Assembly: GCF_900103005.1 (NCBI RefSeq)
Contig: NZ_FMWL01000014.1
Location: 1-64,000 of the forward strand
From: Acidaminobacter hydrogenoformans DSM 2784
GTDB lineage: Bacteria > Bacillota > Clostridia > Peptostreptococcales > Acidaminobacteraceae
Direction: 5' to 3'
Length of the DNA: 64,000 nt
Both the position numbers and the translations under genes were made by a program. Positions 1 to 8,191 of this stretch are shown piece by piece (position 1 is the stretch's first letter; each line of letters begins with the position of its first letter). Below the pieces are notes generated by a model that made no database searches, was not told where the DNA came from, and saw only the letters and a list, made by a program, of their open reading frames with translations.

Positions 1-179
1 AGGCTTGTATTACAGCGTTCAGGAACTGGAGCAAGGAGATCCTCAACGCCTTCAAGTATGGCTATACCAATGGCTGTACAGAAGGATTCAACAATAAAAT
101 CAAAGTCTTGAAACGCATCAGTTATGGCGTGAGAAACTTTATGAGATTCAGAAACAGAATTCTTCACATGTGCAGGTAG
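1..179 (+). CDS. ISL3-family transposase, C-terminal end only (cut by window edge)
   Basis: The frame ending in the TAG at 177-179 reads as the last 58 residues of a DDE transposase of the ISL3 group. The stretch with TEGFNNKIKVLKRISYG followed by RNF-RFRNRILH is the family's well-known C-terminal block. The start lies outside the window, so I cannot tell whether the gene is intact. An inverted-repeat-like end follows about 115 bases downstream, as expected for an ISL3 element. The family assignment is recognition from memory, not a search. Confidence 0.85.
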   Translation, partial: ACITAFRNWSKEILNAFKYGYTNGCTEGFNNKIKVLKRISYGVRNFMRFRNRILHMCR

Positions 180-292
180 ATTTAACTGGCTGTTTTACAC
201 TGCTGGCCTTTTTGTCATGCCCATAATTCGTTCGTTGACAATCGATTACTAAAATACCCTCTAAACATTAAAGGAGCAGGGATTCAAAGAAT

Positions 293-320
293 CCCCACCC
301 CAACTATTGACTTAGAGCCC
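293..320. repeat. Terminal inverted repeat of the ISL3-type element (one end)
   Basis: This stretch reads CCCCAACTATTGACTTAGAG, and its complement (CTCTAAGTCAATAGTTGGGG) resembles the ends of ISL3 elements, which often start with GGCTCTTTGTCAATAG. It lies downstream of the transposase stop, where the element should end. The matching left end is outside the window, so the pairing cannot be checked here. Confidence 0.6.
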
Positions 321-331
321 CAAAAACAAAG

Positions 332-380
332 AGCGGGTGCCCGCCTTCCAAATTCCTCATCGGAAGGGCCGGCACCCGCT
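332..380 (-). terminator. Rho-independent terminator of the ABC exporter operon
   Basis: AGCGGGTGCC pairs with GGCACCCGCT, and an inner CCTTCC/GGAAGG extends the stem. On the minus strand the hairpin is followed by a T-rich tract (CTTTGTTTTTG). It lies 45 bases past the last permease gene. Confidence 0.85.
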
Positions 381-424
381 TTCTCAAGCTTCAGCTTCAA
401 TTCCATTGCTTTAAAAAACCACCT

Positions 425-1222
425 TCACACGCGAAGGTCCCGCTTCTGGTACCTCACATAAGTCACAAAAAGAGACGCCGCTGTGATCACCATCGTCAAA
501 AGGAGCCCCATGCCTCCCAGCCCGCTTTCGACAACCTCCGTAGCAGCAAAGTACCTGAACGGCGACAGAAAATCCAGAGCGTTCAAATTACCCATATACT
601 CAATAACCACACCAATGGCATAAGTCCCAAAGACCAGCAGCAAAGAGGCGCCCAGCGCTACCTTATAAGATTTTAAAAGCGCCGAGCAGAGAAATCCCAG
701 TGCCATAAACACGACCTGCGTAAAAAACATCCCCACAGCCGTCAACGTCACAGCACTATGGATTGGGGCATTCCCCATTGCTGGAATGAGCAGCACCATA
801 GTCGTCAACCAGGTAAAGAGACCCATGACCAGAATATTAACCAGCCCCGCCAGGAGCTTTGCCGTAATGACCGTGCTTCGACTGTAAGGTTTCGCGAACA
901 GAAACTCTGATGTCCGGTCGCGCTCTTCCGTTGAAATGAAGGACGCCCCCACAAACGCCGCGTGGGGATAAACCATGAGGCAGTACCAATAATACATGAT
1001 CATATAATAACCAATAGGCGTTCCTATAGATGGCCCGTTCATGCCAAACATGATGACGACAATTCTCGGGATTGCCTCCATAGCCGACATAATGCTGTCC
1101 ATGTTTTCCATGACCATCGGCGTCTCCATGTAAGCATAAAACGCTGTCAGGATCATGACCAACACCCAAATAACCAAGCCTTTTCTGTGTTTTTTAAGTG
1201 TTTTCAGAAATATGGTCTTCAT
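425..1222 (-). CDS. ABC-2 type transporter permease (second permease of the operon)
   Basis: A 265-residue integral membrane protein with about six hydrophobic segments. It has the arrangement of ABC-2 permeases: a short cytoplasmic N-terminus, a first membrane helix at about residues 15-35, and a cytoplasmic loop with the motif RDRTSEFLFAKPYSRS near residues 100-115 that typically contacts the ATPase. The other permease (1237-2034) has the same loop as TADFILTKPYSRS, so the two are paralogues that probably form a heterodimer. The gene is last in a TetR-ATPase-permease-permease operon. The substrate cannot be read from the sequence; exporters of this layout often handle drugs, peptides or lipids. 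Confidence 0.85.
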   Translation of the reverse strand: MKTIFLKTLKKHRKGLVIWVLVMILTAFYAYMETPMVMENMDSIMSAMEAIPRIVVIMFGMNGPSIGTPIGYYMIMYYWYCLMVYPHAAFVGASFISTEERDRTSEFLFAKPYSRSTVITAKLLAGLVNILVMGLFTWLTTMVLLIPAMGNAPIHSAVTLTAVGMFFTQVVFMALGFLCSALLKSYKVALGASLLLVFGTYAIGVVIEYMGNLNALDFLSPFRYFAATEVVESGLGGMGLLLTMVITAASLFVTYVRYQKRDLRV

Positions 1223-1236
1223 GTCTGTTCACCCCC

Positions 1237-2034
1237 TTAGGATACCAGCGTGACATCTTTTTTTCGGAAATAATGATGTCCCGCCAATAGGGTTGCTGCC
1301 GACACCAAAAGAAACACCATCAGGTTGACCGGATCATAGCGCTGAGTTGAAATGATGTCCGCCCCTTTAAAATAAGTAAACGGCGACAAAAAACCAAGCC
1401 AGACGAAACCCATTTTGTAGGAAAACGACCCCGTCACAAAGGCAAAGAACGAGACCCCGGAAGATACTGTCACCGTGGTTCTGAGGTGTGGCCACAAAAC
1501 CCCCAGCAGCATTCCGAGAAACAGAAAGATCCACTGAACGAAAATGGCAGAGCCAGCGATCAGCGCCATGGCTTGAAAACTGTATGCCCCTTTGGCCCCC
1601 GCCGCCATGCCAAGCCAGGACCCCACAAAATAAGCCACGCCAACTGCCAGCGTTGCCAGCAGCCCCGCCAGAAGCTTCGAAACAAAAACCTTTGAACGGC
1701 TATAGGGCTTGGTCAGGATAAAATCCGCCGTCGCGCCTCTATATTCCTTGGTCATCATTGACAGGCCAACATTCATGCCATGAACCGCGCAGGCAAACAG
1801 CACAAAGGTTGTCAAAAAAGCGTACGCTCCCAGCGGTGTCGACAGAATTTGCAAATTGGTTCCCATGGTTTCATAGTAGCCCTGATTGCTCAGTCCGGAT
1901 ATACTGCTCATGTCCGTGCCTGTGAGCATATCAATATAAACGGGGGTCATCAAAAAAATTGTCACCCCAAGTATGATCGACCATAGAACTGTTGAAACAC
2001 TCAGCTGCTTCAGCTCAAACTTGAAAATTGTCAT
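1237..2034 (-). CDS. ABC-2 type transporter permease (first permease of the operon)
   Basis: A 265-residue membrane protein of the same size and topology as its downstream neighbour, starting at an ATG behind a GAGG site. It carries the loop TADFILTKPYSRSKVFVSK around residues 100-118, the usual ATPase-coupling region in this family. It starts 14 bases after the ATPase gene ends and stops 14 bases before the next permease, so the three are co-transcribed. It should supply half of the membrane channel of a heteromeric exporter. The substrate is unknown. Confidence 0.85.
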   Translation of the reverse strand: MTIFKFELKQLSVSTVLWSIILGVTIFLMTPVYIDMLTGTDMSSISGLSNQGYYETMGTNLQILSTPLGAYAFLTTFVLFACAVHGMNVGLSMMTKEYRGATADFILTKPYSRSKVFVSKLLAGLLATLAVGVAYFVGSWLGMAAGAKGAYSFQAMALIAGSAIFVQWIFLFLGMLLGVLWPHLRTTVTVSSGVSFFAFVTGSFSYKMGFVWLGFLSPFTYFKGADIISTQRYDPVNLMVFLLVSAATLLAGHHYFRKKDVTLVS

Positions 2035-2048
2035 TTCCTCAAGCCCCC

Positions 2049-2930
2049 CTAACGGTAGTAGTGGAGGAAGATCTCTTCCAGGGACGGCTCCTCAATATAG
2101 ACGTCATTGAGGTCAAGGGCACTGAGCTTATCGAGCAAGTCGCCCACGCGCCCCTTATAAATAAAGCTGACACTTGAACCAGCCTGATGATAGTCCGCAA
2201 CGCTCCCCATGTCAAAGTAACTTTCCTGAAGCGTCGAGCTGGCCGTCAGCTCGATTTTTTTATAGCCCACGCTTCTCATCTCACTGATATTTTCAATGCT
2301 GATCACTCGGCCTTCCTTCAAGATCGCGACCCGCTCACAGATTTTCTGAACCTCGCTCAGCACGTGAGATGAAAATAAAATCGTGACGCCTTTTTTATTC
2401 TCCTCCCGAAGAATCTCGAAGAAAATCTCCTTAATAAGCGGATCTATCCCACTGGTAGGCTCGTCAAGAATCAGCAGTTTAGGCGAGTGGAGCAGCGCCG
2501 CCACTATGCCCACTTTCTTTTTGTTGCCAAAGGACAGATCTGTAATTTTTCGGTTTAAATCCAGCTTGAGGCGCTCTGAAAGCTCGGAGATCCGGCCTTC
2601 GCAGTCCTGTTGGTAAAGGTCCGCGGCATATTTCAGCAGCTCTCGAACCTTCATCTTCTCATAGTAGTAAGCTTCCGATGGCAGGTAGCCCACCTCCCCC
2701 GCAATTTCAGCAGCTTCTTTAACGCAATCCTTCCCAAAGATTGTTGCACTGCCCGCGGTCGGATGAATCAACGCCAAAAGACTCCTGATCGTTGTCGTTT
2801 TACCAGCGCCGTTTGGGCCAATAAACCCAAAGATTTCTCCCTCAGCCACACAAAAGCTCACGTCTTCGATCCCCATCTGCTTTCCGTAGTACTTGGACAG
2901 ATTTTTAATTTCAATAATTTGCTGACTCAT
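2049..2930 (-). CDS. ABC transporter ATP-binding protein
   Basis: The ATPase of the exporter, 293 residues from the ATG that follows GAGGAGG by five bases; a longer frame adds five residues without a better site. Walker A is GPNGAGKTT near residue 40, Walker B is LLILDEPTSG near residue 160, and the D-loop follows. The signature is LSFGNKKK, a departure from LSGGQ that is common in this DrrA/CcmA-like group. The C-terminal 80 residues form the accessory domain usual in ABC-2 ATPases. The gene sits between the TetR gene and the two permeases. Confidence 0.92.
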   Translation of the reverse strand: MSQQIIEIKNLSKYYGKQMGIEDVSFCVAEGEIFGFIGPNGAGKTTTIRSLLALIHPTAGSATIFGKDCVKEAAEIAGEVGYLPSEAYYYEKMKVRELLKYAADLYQQDCEGRISELSERLKLDLNRKITDLSFGNKKKVGIVAALLHSPKLLILDEPTSGIDPLIKEIFFEILREENKKGVTILFSSHVLSEVQKICERVAILKEGRVISIENISEMRSVGYKKIELTASSTLQESYFDMGSVADYHQAGSSVSFIYKGRVGDLLDKLSALDLNDVYIEEPSLEEIFLHYYR

Positions 2931-2950
2931 AAAAATCCTCCTCACGTCAG

Positions 2951-3000
2951 GCGGGCCCAGTCCCCCACCAAATCTTCAGGTGGGCCCAGTCCCCAACCAA
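2951..3000. repeat. Two degenerate copies of the GGGGACAGTCCCC palindromic repeat
   Basis: Two tandem half-elements, GGGCCCAGTCCCCCACCAA and GGGCCCAGTCCCCAACCAA, lie in the gap between the TetR and ATPase genes. They match one arm of the dispersed palindromic repeat found elsewhere in this window (see 19272-19310). Confidence 0.6.
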
Positions 3001-3621
3001 CTACTCAGTCGGCTTGTAAAAGCATCGCTTCATGATTTCAATATAATCGTCAAACACTTGAATGTGTGACTCATCCGCCTCTTCATAGCTCCCAAGCTTA
3101 CTGCGGGCCTGCTCGGAAAACCCCAGCATAACCCAGTTGATCATGTTAAGTACTTTTTCCAGTTCAAAATCCTCCCTGAATTTCGAATAGTCAATATTCT
3201 GGTTCATCAGGGCAAAGCTCCTTGAGATGACGTCATGTTTAATCCCGCTGAATTCTTCGTGAAAGTCAGCGTCATTCTCTTTGATCGCCACCTCGAGAAA
3301 ATCAAACGCATAAGGCATCTGTCTCATATGCCTGAGCTTGATCAAACCAAGCTGCCTGACGCGTTCGAAAAAATCACTTTCCTCAAGATCCATCTCCTTG
3401 AGGATCTGTTGAATGATCCCAACGGCATAATGGAACAGATAAATGAAGAGCTTCTTTTTTGACCCAAAATAGACGAAAAGCGCGCCTTTTGAAATGTCTG
3501 CATTCTTGATAATTTCATTGGTGGACGCCCGCTCATAGCCATTTCTTACAAACTCTTCGAATGCCGCTTTTAGAATCCTGTTTTGTTTTTCAGGGTCCAA
3601 AGCTTCAAACTTGCTGACCAA
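3001..3621 (-). CDS. TetR/AcrR-family transcriptional repressor
   Basis: About 206 residues. The N-terminal DNA-binding helix-turn-helix is recognisable as STNEIIKNADISKGALFVYF followed by GSKKKLF, the standard TetR signature. The C-terminal ligand domain is not diagnostic. I chose the TTG six bases behind AGGAGG; the upstream ATG at 3627 abuts the ribosome site directly. Two inverted repeats that cover its own promoter indicate autoregulation together with the ABC exporter downstream. The inducer is unknown, probably the exported compound. Confidence 0.9.
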   Translation of the reverse strand: MVSKFEALDPEKQNRILKAAFEEFVRNGYERASTNEIIKNADISKGALFVYFGSKKKLFIYLFHYAVGIIQQILKEMDLEESDFFERVRQLGLIKLRHMRQMPYAFDFLEVAIKENDADFHEEFSGIKHDVISRSFALMNQNIDYSKFREDFELEKVLNMINWVMLGFSEQARSKLGSYEEADESHIQVFDDYIEIMKRCFYKPTE

Positions 3622-3652
3622 CCGCATCCTCCTCACTTTCTTTTTACACAAT

Positions 3653-3667
3653 TGACCACACTGGTCA
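3653..3667. promoter_or_regulatory. TetR operator 1 (TGACCA-N3-TGGTCA)
   Basis: A perfect inverted repeat with six-base arms and a three-base centre, just downstream of the predicted transcription start of the tetR-ABC operon. The half-site GACC/GGTC is shared with operator 2. Binding by the adjacent TetR protein is inferred from position and symmetry. Confidence 0.75.
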
Positions 3668-3678
3668 TTTATAGCTTT

Positions 3679-3707
3679 ATTATCTCACTATTGACCGGAT
3701 TGGTCAA
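3679..3707 (-). promoter_or_regulatory. Sigma-A promoter of the tetR-ABC operon
   Basis: On the minus strand, -35 TTGACC and -10 GATAAT are separated by exactly 17 bases. The -35 lies inside operator 2, and operator 1 lies just past the start point, so a bound repressor would block polymerase. Confidence 0.8.
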
Positions 3708-3708
3708 T
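3690..3708. promoter_or_regulatory. TetR operator 2 (ATTGACC-N5-GGTCAAT)
   Basis: A perfect inverted repeat with seven-base arms that overlaps the -35 box. Its centre is about 39 bases from the centre of operator 1. It shares the half-site with operator 1, which supports one repressor binding both. Confidence 0.75.
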
Positions 3709-3723
3709 GGCATCGCAAAAAAA

Positions 3724-3755
3724 GGAAATCATTGGGGACAGTCCCCAATGATTCC
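3724..3755. repeat. Palindromic repeat (GGGGACAGTCCCC core) upstream of tetR
   Basis: GGAAATCATTGGGGAC and GTCCCCAATGATTCC are near-perfect inverted arms around one central base. A degenerate relative (AATCAATAAGAACCGTCCCC, then ATTGATT) follows to about 3800. The core is the one repeated at 9992, 19272 and 39606, but the outer arm differs. Confidence 0.8.
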
Positions 3756-3804
3756 TCAAAAATCAATAAGAACCGTCCCCATTGATTCCATTGATTTCTT
3801 GATT

Positions 3805-4188
3805 TCACATAATCTCCCCATGGGTTTCATGGTCTGTAATCTCGCTGATTCTATTCTTGTCATCCACGAAGACGACCGACGGTTTAAATGTCCGCGCTTC
3901 TTCAGCGTCAATCCAGCAGTACGCAATTATGATGACATTGTCACCCACATGGACGTGCCGCGCCGCCGCGCCATTCAGGCAGATGACACCCGACCCCGCC
4001 TCGCCTTCAATCACATAGGTCTCAAGGCGCGCGCCGTTGTTGTTGTTGACAATCTGGACCCGCTCGCCAGGCAGGATGCCGGACGCCTCCAGGAGCAGCT
4101 TGTCTATGGTGATGCTGCCTACATAATGCAGATTTGCCTCCGTCACTGTGGCCCTGTGAATTTTTGATTTAAACATATTGAGCATCAT
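3805..4188 (-). CDS. panD: Aspartate 1-decarboxylase proenzyme
   Basis: Converts L-aspartate to beta-alanine for pantothenate synthesis. The protein has 127 residues, the family's usual size. The self-cleavage site Gly24-Ser25 lies in HYVGSITID; Ser25 becomes the pyruvoyl cofactor. Numbering from the first ATG puts this serine at position 25, as in E. coli, which supports that start. Lys9 (in FKSKIHR) is the conserved active-site lysine. The gene follows panC with no gap (one base between stop and start) and ends the DUF2520-panB-panC-panD operon. Confidence 0.96.
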   Translation of the reverse strand: MMLNMFKSKIHRATVTEANLHYVGSITIDKLLLEASGILPGERVQIVNNNNGARLETYVIEGEAGSGVICLNGAAARHVHVGDNVIIIAYCWIDAEEARTFKPSVVFVDDKNRISEITDHETHGEIM

Positions 4189-4189
4189 T

Positions 4190-5041
4190 CTATTTCACCT
4201 CAATTTGAAGATTGTCGATCAGTCTTGGTTTCCCCACTTTAACAGCAAGCGCAATGAGCACCGTCCCGCTCAAAGTCTCAAGCGGCTCAAGGCTGAAGGC
4301 ATCCACCACTTCAATGTAGTCCACCTCAGCAGACGGCACTTGACGAATGCGCTCCGAAATCGCGTCCCGAACAGCGAAAGCGCTTCTCTCACCAGCTTCA
4401 ATCATTTCCCGGGCCATGAACAGACTTTGTGACAAAACCAGCGCATCCTGACGTTTAGACTCTGAAAGATAAACATTCCTGGAGCTGAGCGCAAGACCAT
4501 CCGCCTCCCTGACAATGGGACACGCCACAATCTCAAAATCAAAATTGAGATCCGAAGCCATGCGACGGATCACCGCCACCTGCTGGGCATCCTTGCTCCC
4601 AAAATAAGCCCGCTCAGGCGCGACAATATTAAACAGCTTGCTGACCACCGTGGCGACACCCCTGAAATGACCAGGCCGGCTGGCGCCGCAAAGCCTTCCC
4701 GTTACCTCGCCCTCAACATCCACATACGTCCCATAGCCCTCCGGATACATGTCCGCCACTTCAGGCGCGAATATAAAGTCGACGCCTTCCGCCTCAAGCA
4801 GCGCAGCATCCCGCTCAAAATCCCGGGGATAACTGGCCAGGTCTTCCTTTGGCCCAAACTGAATGGGATTGACAAAAATGCTGACCGCAACCACATCATT
4901 TTCCCGACGCGCCTGACGCACCAAAGACAAATGGCCTTCGTGGAGAAAGCCCATGGTAGGCACCAGGCCAACGGACTTTCCTGTTTTTTTGAGCGCCTTC
5001 AGCTTCTGCTGCAGTACTCGGGGATTTTGATCCACTTCCAT
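4190..5041 (-). CDS. panC: Pantothenate synthetase (pantoate-beta-alanine ligase)
   Basis: Joins pantoate and beta-alanine with ATP to give pantothenate. The 283 residues match family length. Seen motifs are [15 protein letters not shown] (residues about 28-42, the nucleotidyltransferase HxGH signature), [11 protein letters not shown], and the KMSKS-like stretch [11 protein letters not shown] near residue 190. The ATG has GGAGG nine bases upstream. The stop codon directly precedes the panD start. Confidence 0.97.
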   Translation of the reverse strand: MEVDQNPRVLQQKLKALKKTGKSVGLVPTMGFLHEGHLSLVRQARRENDVVAVSIFVNPIQFGPKEDLASYPRDFERDAALLEAEGVDFIFAPEVADMYPEGYGTYVDVEGEVTGRLCGASRPGHFRGVATVVSKLFNIVAPERAYFGSKDAQQVAVIRRMASDLNFDFEIVACPIVREADGLALSSRNVYLSESKRQDALVLSQSLFMAREMIEAGERSAFAVRDAISERIRQVPSAEVDYIEVVDAFSLEPLETLSGTVLIALAVKVGKPRLIDNLQIEVK

Positions 5042-5101
5042 AACTATACGCCTCCAACTATCTTTCCAAATTTTTTATCTCATCACTTCAGCAATACAGC
5101 T

Positions 5102-5938
5102 TCAATACAGCTTCTCAAGCACCTCATCTGCCAACTTAAACGTATGCTCCGGCCCCGGAAACGCGCCGCTTTTGATTTCAGTAATGTACGCCTCAACCGC
5201 CGCTTCTATCTCCTCACCAACGCTTGCGAACTTCTTCACAAATTTAGGCGTGAACGTCTTAAACATCCCAATCATATCCTGAATAACCAGAACCTGCCCG
5301 TCACAATCCGCACCAGCCCCTATGCCGATGGTCGGTATTTCCAGCTTCTCACTAATCACCTTCGCCAACCTCGACGGAATACACTCGAGAACAACCGCGC
5401 AAGCGCCCGCCTCCTGCACCGCAAGTGCCTCTTCAATCAACTTTTGTGCCTGATCCAGATTCTTTCCCTGCACCTTAAAGCCACCAAAGATATTGACCGA
5501 CTGAGGTGTCAATCCAAGATGCGCAACCACCGGAATCTTAGCCCGGACAATCGCCTTAATCGTTTCCACCATTTCGTAACCGCCCTCAACTTTAACCGCG
5601 TCCGCCTGGGCCTCGCGCACAAGGCGACCCGCGTTCCGAACGGCTTCCTCCACGTTTATTTCATAAGACAGATAAGGCATATCCGCGACGAGAAACGCAT
5701 TCTTCGTCCCCCTGCGCACCGCTTTCGTGTGGTGGATCATATCCTCCATGGTTACCTGCAGGGTATTTTCATAACCCAGCATGGTCATGCCAAGGGAGTC
5801 CCCCACCAGCAGGCTGTCCACGCCCGCATCGTCCAGCAGCTTCGCCATACTATAGTCGTAAGCCGTCAGCATGGCAATCTTCTCGCCCCGTGCCTTAAAT
5901 TCCCTGAAATCACTGACTGTAAATTTTTTATCCTTCAC
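5102..5938 (-). CDS. panB: 3-methyl-2-oxobutanoate hydroxymethyltransferase
   Basis: Makes ketopantoate from 2-oxoisovalerate and methylene-THF, the first committed step to pantothenate. The TIM-barrel motifs are clear: [52 protein letters not shown] and [15 protein letters not shown] chose the GTG nine bases after AGGAGG; the frame opens at 5956, but that ATG overlaps the ribosome site. The start codon then overlaps the last codons of the DUF2520 gene by 11 bases, which indicates translational coupling. The 2-oxoisovalerate substrate would come from the ilv operon at 50-55 kb. Confidence 0.96.
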   Translation of the reverse strand: MKDKKFTVSDFREFKARGEKIAMLTAYDYSMAKLLDDAGVDSLLVGDSLGMTMLGYENTLQVTMEDMIHHTKAVRRGTKNAFLVADMPYLSYEINVEEAVRNAGRLVREAQADAVKVEGGYEMVETIKAIVRAKIPVVAHLGLTPQSVNIFGGFKVQGKNLDQAQKLIEEALAVQEAGACAVVLECIPSRLAKVISEKLEIPTIGIGAGADCDGQVLVIQDMIGMFKTFTPKFVKKFASVGEEIEAAVEAYITEIKSGAFPGPEHTFKLADEVLEKLY

Positions 5939-6857
5939 CTTTAGTGTCCTCCTCATTCAGCAGATTTGCAAGCTCTGCCGCCGCGTCGGGTTTGACCTTC
6001 AATTTATCTCTTTCCGCCAGCGTTAAGGTCGCAGCAGATAAAGTTTTATAGAGCCCCAGAACCTCTGAAAAAGCTTCAAGGGCTTTTAGATGCTTTTCCA
6101 CTGTGGCAACGTCACCTCTGGCCACCGGCCCCGTCAACGCCTCCGCCGTTCCTGAACGCGCAACATTGTCCAAGCTTCCATAAACTAAAGGCAACAAACC
6201 TTTTATGGCTTCTTTCTCAGAAAAGCCAACTTCCTTAAACAGCTGAACCGCCGTATCCATCAGCGTGACGACAAAATTGGAGGCAAACACCGCCCCCGCG
6301 TGATACAGGGCCTTGCTGCCGGCTTCAAGCCGAACAAAGGGGATCCCCAAATTCACAAGCCAAGCTTCAAAGCCGCCCCCAGATTCAACCTCCGCGGAAA
6401 ACAACGCTTTTCCAAAGGCGTCTCTCGCTCGCTGCACCTCTGAAACTGAGACTAAAGGATGCAGCGTCGCAGTTTCGAAGCCGGCTAACGATAAAGGCGC
6501 CAAGGCATCCCTGCTGTGGGCACCGCTCATGTGAACGAAGATAGGACGTTTCAAGCTTTCAGGGCTCAAGAGCTCCTTTTTTTTACCACTCTTTTGAGTC
6601 TCCAGCAAAGACAACGCCTCTGCCAAGTCCTGCGCCACCACTTCTATCTGATCATCCACAACCGTAAGAAAAACGAGATCCGCCTCGCAAATCAAATCGA
6701 GAGGATTCCGGAAGGCTTCACTGTGCGTCAGCTCAGCCGCCTTCAAGGCCGAATCGTGGGTCCTGCTGGCATAACCCGCTATGGCTTCGCCCTGATCTTT
6801 TAAAAAAAGTCCAAACGCTGTACCGACCTTTCCTGCGCCAATTATTCCAATCCTCAA
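5928..6857 (-). CDS. Rossmann-fold / DUF2520 oxidoreductase, candidate ketopantoate reductase
   Basis: About 309 residues. The N-terminal NAD(P)-binding Rossmann fold shows [16 protein letters not shown], followed by a C-terminal helical domain typical of DUF2520. It is first in the pantothenate operon, ahead of panB, panC and panD. The operon lacks a panE, so this protein may reduce ketopantoate to pantoate; that role is inference from position and fold. IlvC (53487-54491) can also do this reaction in some bacteria. The TTG start nine bases after AAAGGAGG is preferred over the GTG at 6863, which is only three bases from it. Confidence 0.85.
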   Translation of the reverse strand: MRIGIIGAGKVGTAFGLFLKDQGEAIAGYASRTHDSALKAAELTHSEAFRNPLDLICEADLVFLTVVDDQIEVVAQDLAEALSLLETQKSGKKKELLSPESLKRPIFVHMSGAHSRDALAPLSLAGFETATLHPLVSVSEVQRARDAFGKALFSAEVESGGGFEAWLVNLGIPFVRLEAGSKALYHAGAVFASNFVVTLMDTAVQLFKEVGFSEKEAIKGLLPLVYGSLDNVARSGTAEALTGPVARGDVATVEKHLKALEAFSEVLGLYKTLSAATLTLAERDKLKVKPDAAAELANLLNEEDTKGEG

Positions 6858-6968
6858 GGTCACACGCCTCCTTTACTTGAAAGGCTATAAGCTGTACTGC
6901 ACTGTTCCTCTATTCACTTGTTAACGTCTTCCATTTCCTTCCTACATCCTATCCATACCCCAAAACAC

Positions 6969-7113
6969 AAAAAAGACTCGCCCCAGAACAGGACGAGCCG
7001 CACGCCAAAAAGGCGTTTCAGTCACGATGTCTGTCTCTGGCCATCTGGCTCTGAGCAGTTGTAAGGTCATTCCGGTACTTCCGCTAAGGGTATGGCGCAC
7101 GAGGCTGCCATCC
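6969..7113 (-). ncRNA. Structured leader RNA with terminator ahead of the pantothenate operon
   Basis: Between a good promoter (7120-7147) and the DUF2520 gene lies about 145 bases of predicted RNA. It ends in a hairpin (arms GGCTCG... and ...CGAGTC at about 6975-6999) and six T residues, followed about 110 bases later by the first gene. A second strong hairpin, ACGCC-TTTTT-GGCGT, sits at 7002-7016. Upstream, AGCGG...CTGCT can enclose an AA/AA internal loop. The arrangement is that of a cis-acting attenuator or riboswitch. The known 'pan' RNA motif occurs before pan genes in Firmicutes and has a hairpin with two bulged adenosines; I could not confirm a match. A stand-alone small RNA is the alternative. 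Confidence 0.6.
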
Positions 7114-7119
7114 AAGGCA

Positions 7120-7147
7120 ATTTTACCATAGAAATGCGGATTGTAAA
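7120..7147 (-). promoter_or_regulatory. Promoter of the pantothenate leader and operon
   Basis: On the minus strand, -35 TTTACA and -10 TAAAAT are 16 bases apart. The predicted start near 7113 opens the structured leader. Confidence 0.65.
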
Positions 7148-7323
7148 GAAAAAATGCGGCTGGTACTTGGGACCATCGGCAAAAAATCACGCAGCTTTTG
7201 TACTTTTTTGCCGCACGCAGTCCGCTTGAAAGGGCCAATCCATTACCTATTGCAAGCTACAGGCTAAACGTGACATAATGGGGATAGTCAATAAGCTTGA
7301 AGCTCATATTGAAGATATTTTCG

Positions 7324-7352
7324 TTGACAAAATGTTATCACCTTTAGTAAAT
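7324..7352 (+). promoter_or_regulatory. Promoter of the threonine/serine exporter genes
   Basis: A consensus -35 TTGACA is followed after 17 bases by GTAAAT, a weaker -10. The start point would fall near 7359, past the first ATG of the open frame at 7352, so translation must begin further downstream. Confidence 0.55.
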
Positions 7353-7390
7353 TGAATGAATCGATATACATTTACTTTCATTATAGGGGG

Positions 7391-8191
7391 GTGCCCGCGC
7401 TGGATCGCTATGAAATTAAAGAATTGGTGCTGTTTGCCGCGCTCGCGGGACGCGTCCTGCTCGAAAACGGTGCGGAAACTTACCGTGCGGAAAGTACGGT
7501 TGAGCACATTTTGAGGTCGCGGGGCGTTGGTAATGTTCAGGCCTTCGTGATCCCAACTGCCATCTTTCTTTCGATCGAATACAACGATGAGCTGTACAGT
7601 CACATCGAAAGGAACAAACGGATTGGGATAGACCTGATGCGGGTGACCCGCGTCAACGACCTGAGCCGAGACTTTTCCTCGGGCAGCATGAGCGTCCAGG
7701 AGGCCCGACTGAAGCTCAACGACATCAAAAAATCCTCACAATACAGTTTGCTGACTCAGCTTCTATTCGCAGGTGTGGGCGGCAGCTTCTTTACCCTGAT
7801 GTATAACGGCGGTCTCCTGGAGTTTACAGGGGCGCTGATCGCTTCGGCCATCACCGCAGCCGTGACGGAGTTCCTGTTTGCCCATGATGTCAGCCTGTTT
7901 ATGCGCAACGTCGCAGGCGGTCTGATCACCGCCGCAGCTTCTATTACCTTTTCCGTAGCTTGCACTCTTCTGGGGCTGCAGGTGGACATGAATATCATCA
8001 TTATAGGCGGGATCATGACCATGGTACCCGGCGTGGCTATCACCAATGCGGTCAGAGACTCCATCTCAGGGGACTACGTCTCCGGCATGTCCCGGACCTC
8101 CGAGGCCCTCGTCATCTCCGTCGCGCTTGTTTTAGGGGTTGGCGTCACACTCAACGCCGCTCGAATACTGCTTGGGGGGTTGATGCCATGA
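7391..8191 (+). CDS. Threonine/serine exporter family protein, large (ThrE N-terminal) subunit
   Basis: About 266 residues of the ThrE/DUF1212 family, which exports threonine and serine across the cytoplasmic membrane. The soluble N-terminal part holds the family signature GRVLLENGAETYRAEST near residue 20. Around five hydrophobic segments follow from about residue 120. In many Firmicutes ThrE is split into this protein and a smaller partner, as here; the two genes overlap by ATGA. The start is uncertain: the GTG at 7391 runs into the G-rich ribosome site, a CTG at 7400 has better spacing, and the ATG at 7352 appears to precede transcription. Confidence 0.85.
   Translation: MPALDRYEIKELVLFAALAGRVLLENGAETYRAESTVEHILRSRGVGNVQAFVIPTAIFLSIEYNDELYSHIERNKRIGIDLMRVTRVNDLSRDFSSGSMSVQEARLKLNDIKKSSQYSLLTQLLFAGVGGSFFTLMYNGGLLEFTGALIASAITAAVTEFLFAHDVSLFMRNVAGGLITAAASITFSVACTLLGLQVDMNIIIIGGIMTMVPGVAITNAVRDSISGDYVSGMSRTSEALVISVALVLGVGVTLNAARILLGGLMP

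Noticed and set aside
4667-5944. A 425-codon plus-strand frame across panC and panB
   Set aside because: It is the reverse-complement shadow of two genes with full motif support, and has no ribosome site or recognisable sequence.
6942-7238. A 98-codon minus-strand frame in the pan leader
   Set aside because: It crosses the promoter, hairpins and terminator, and has no ribosome site. The region is better explained as a leader RNA.
7352-7390. ATG at 7352 as the ThrE start
   Set aside because: It lies at or before the predicted transcription start and lacks a ribosome site.
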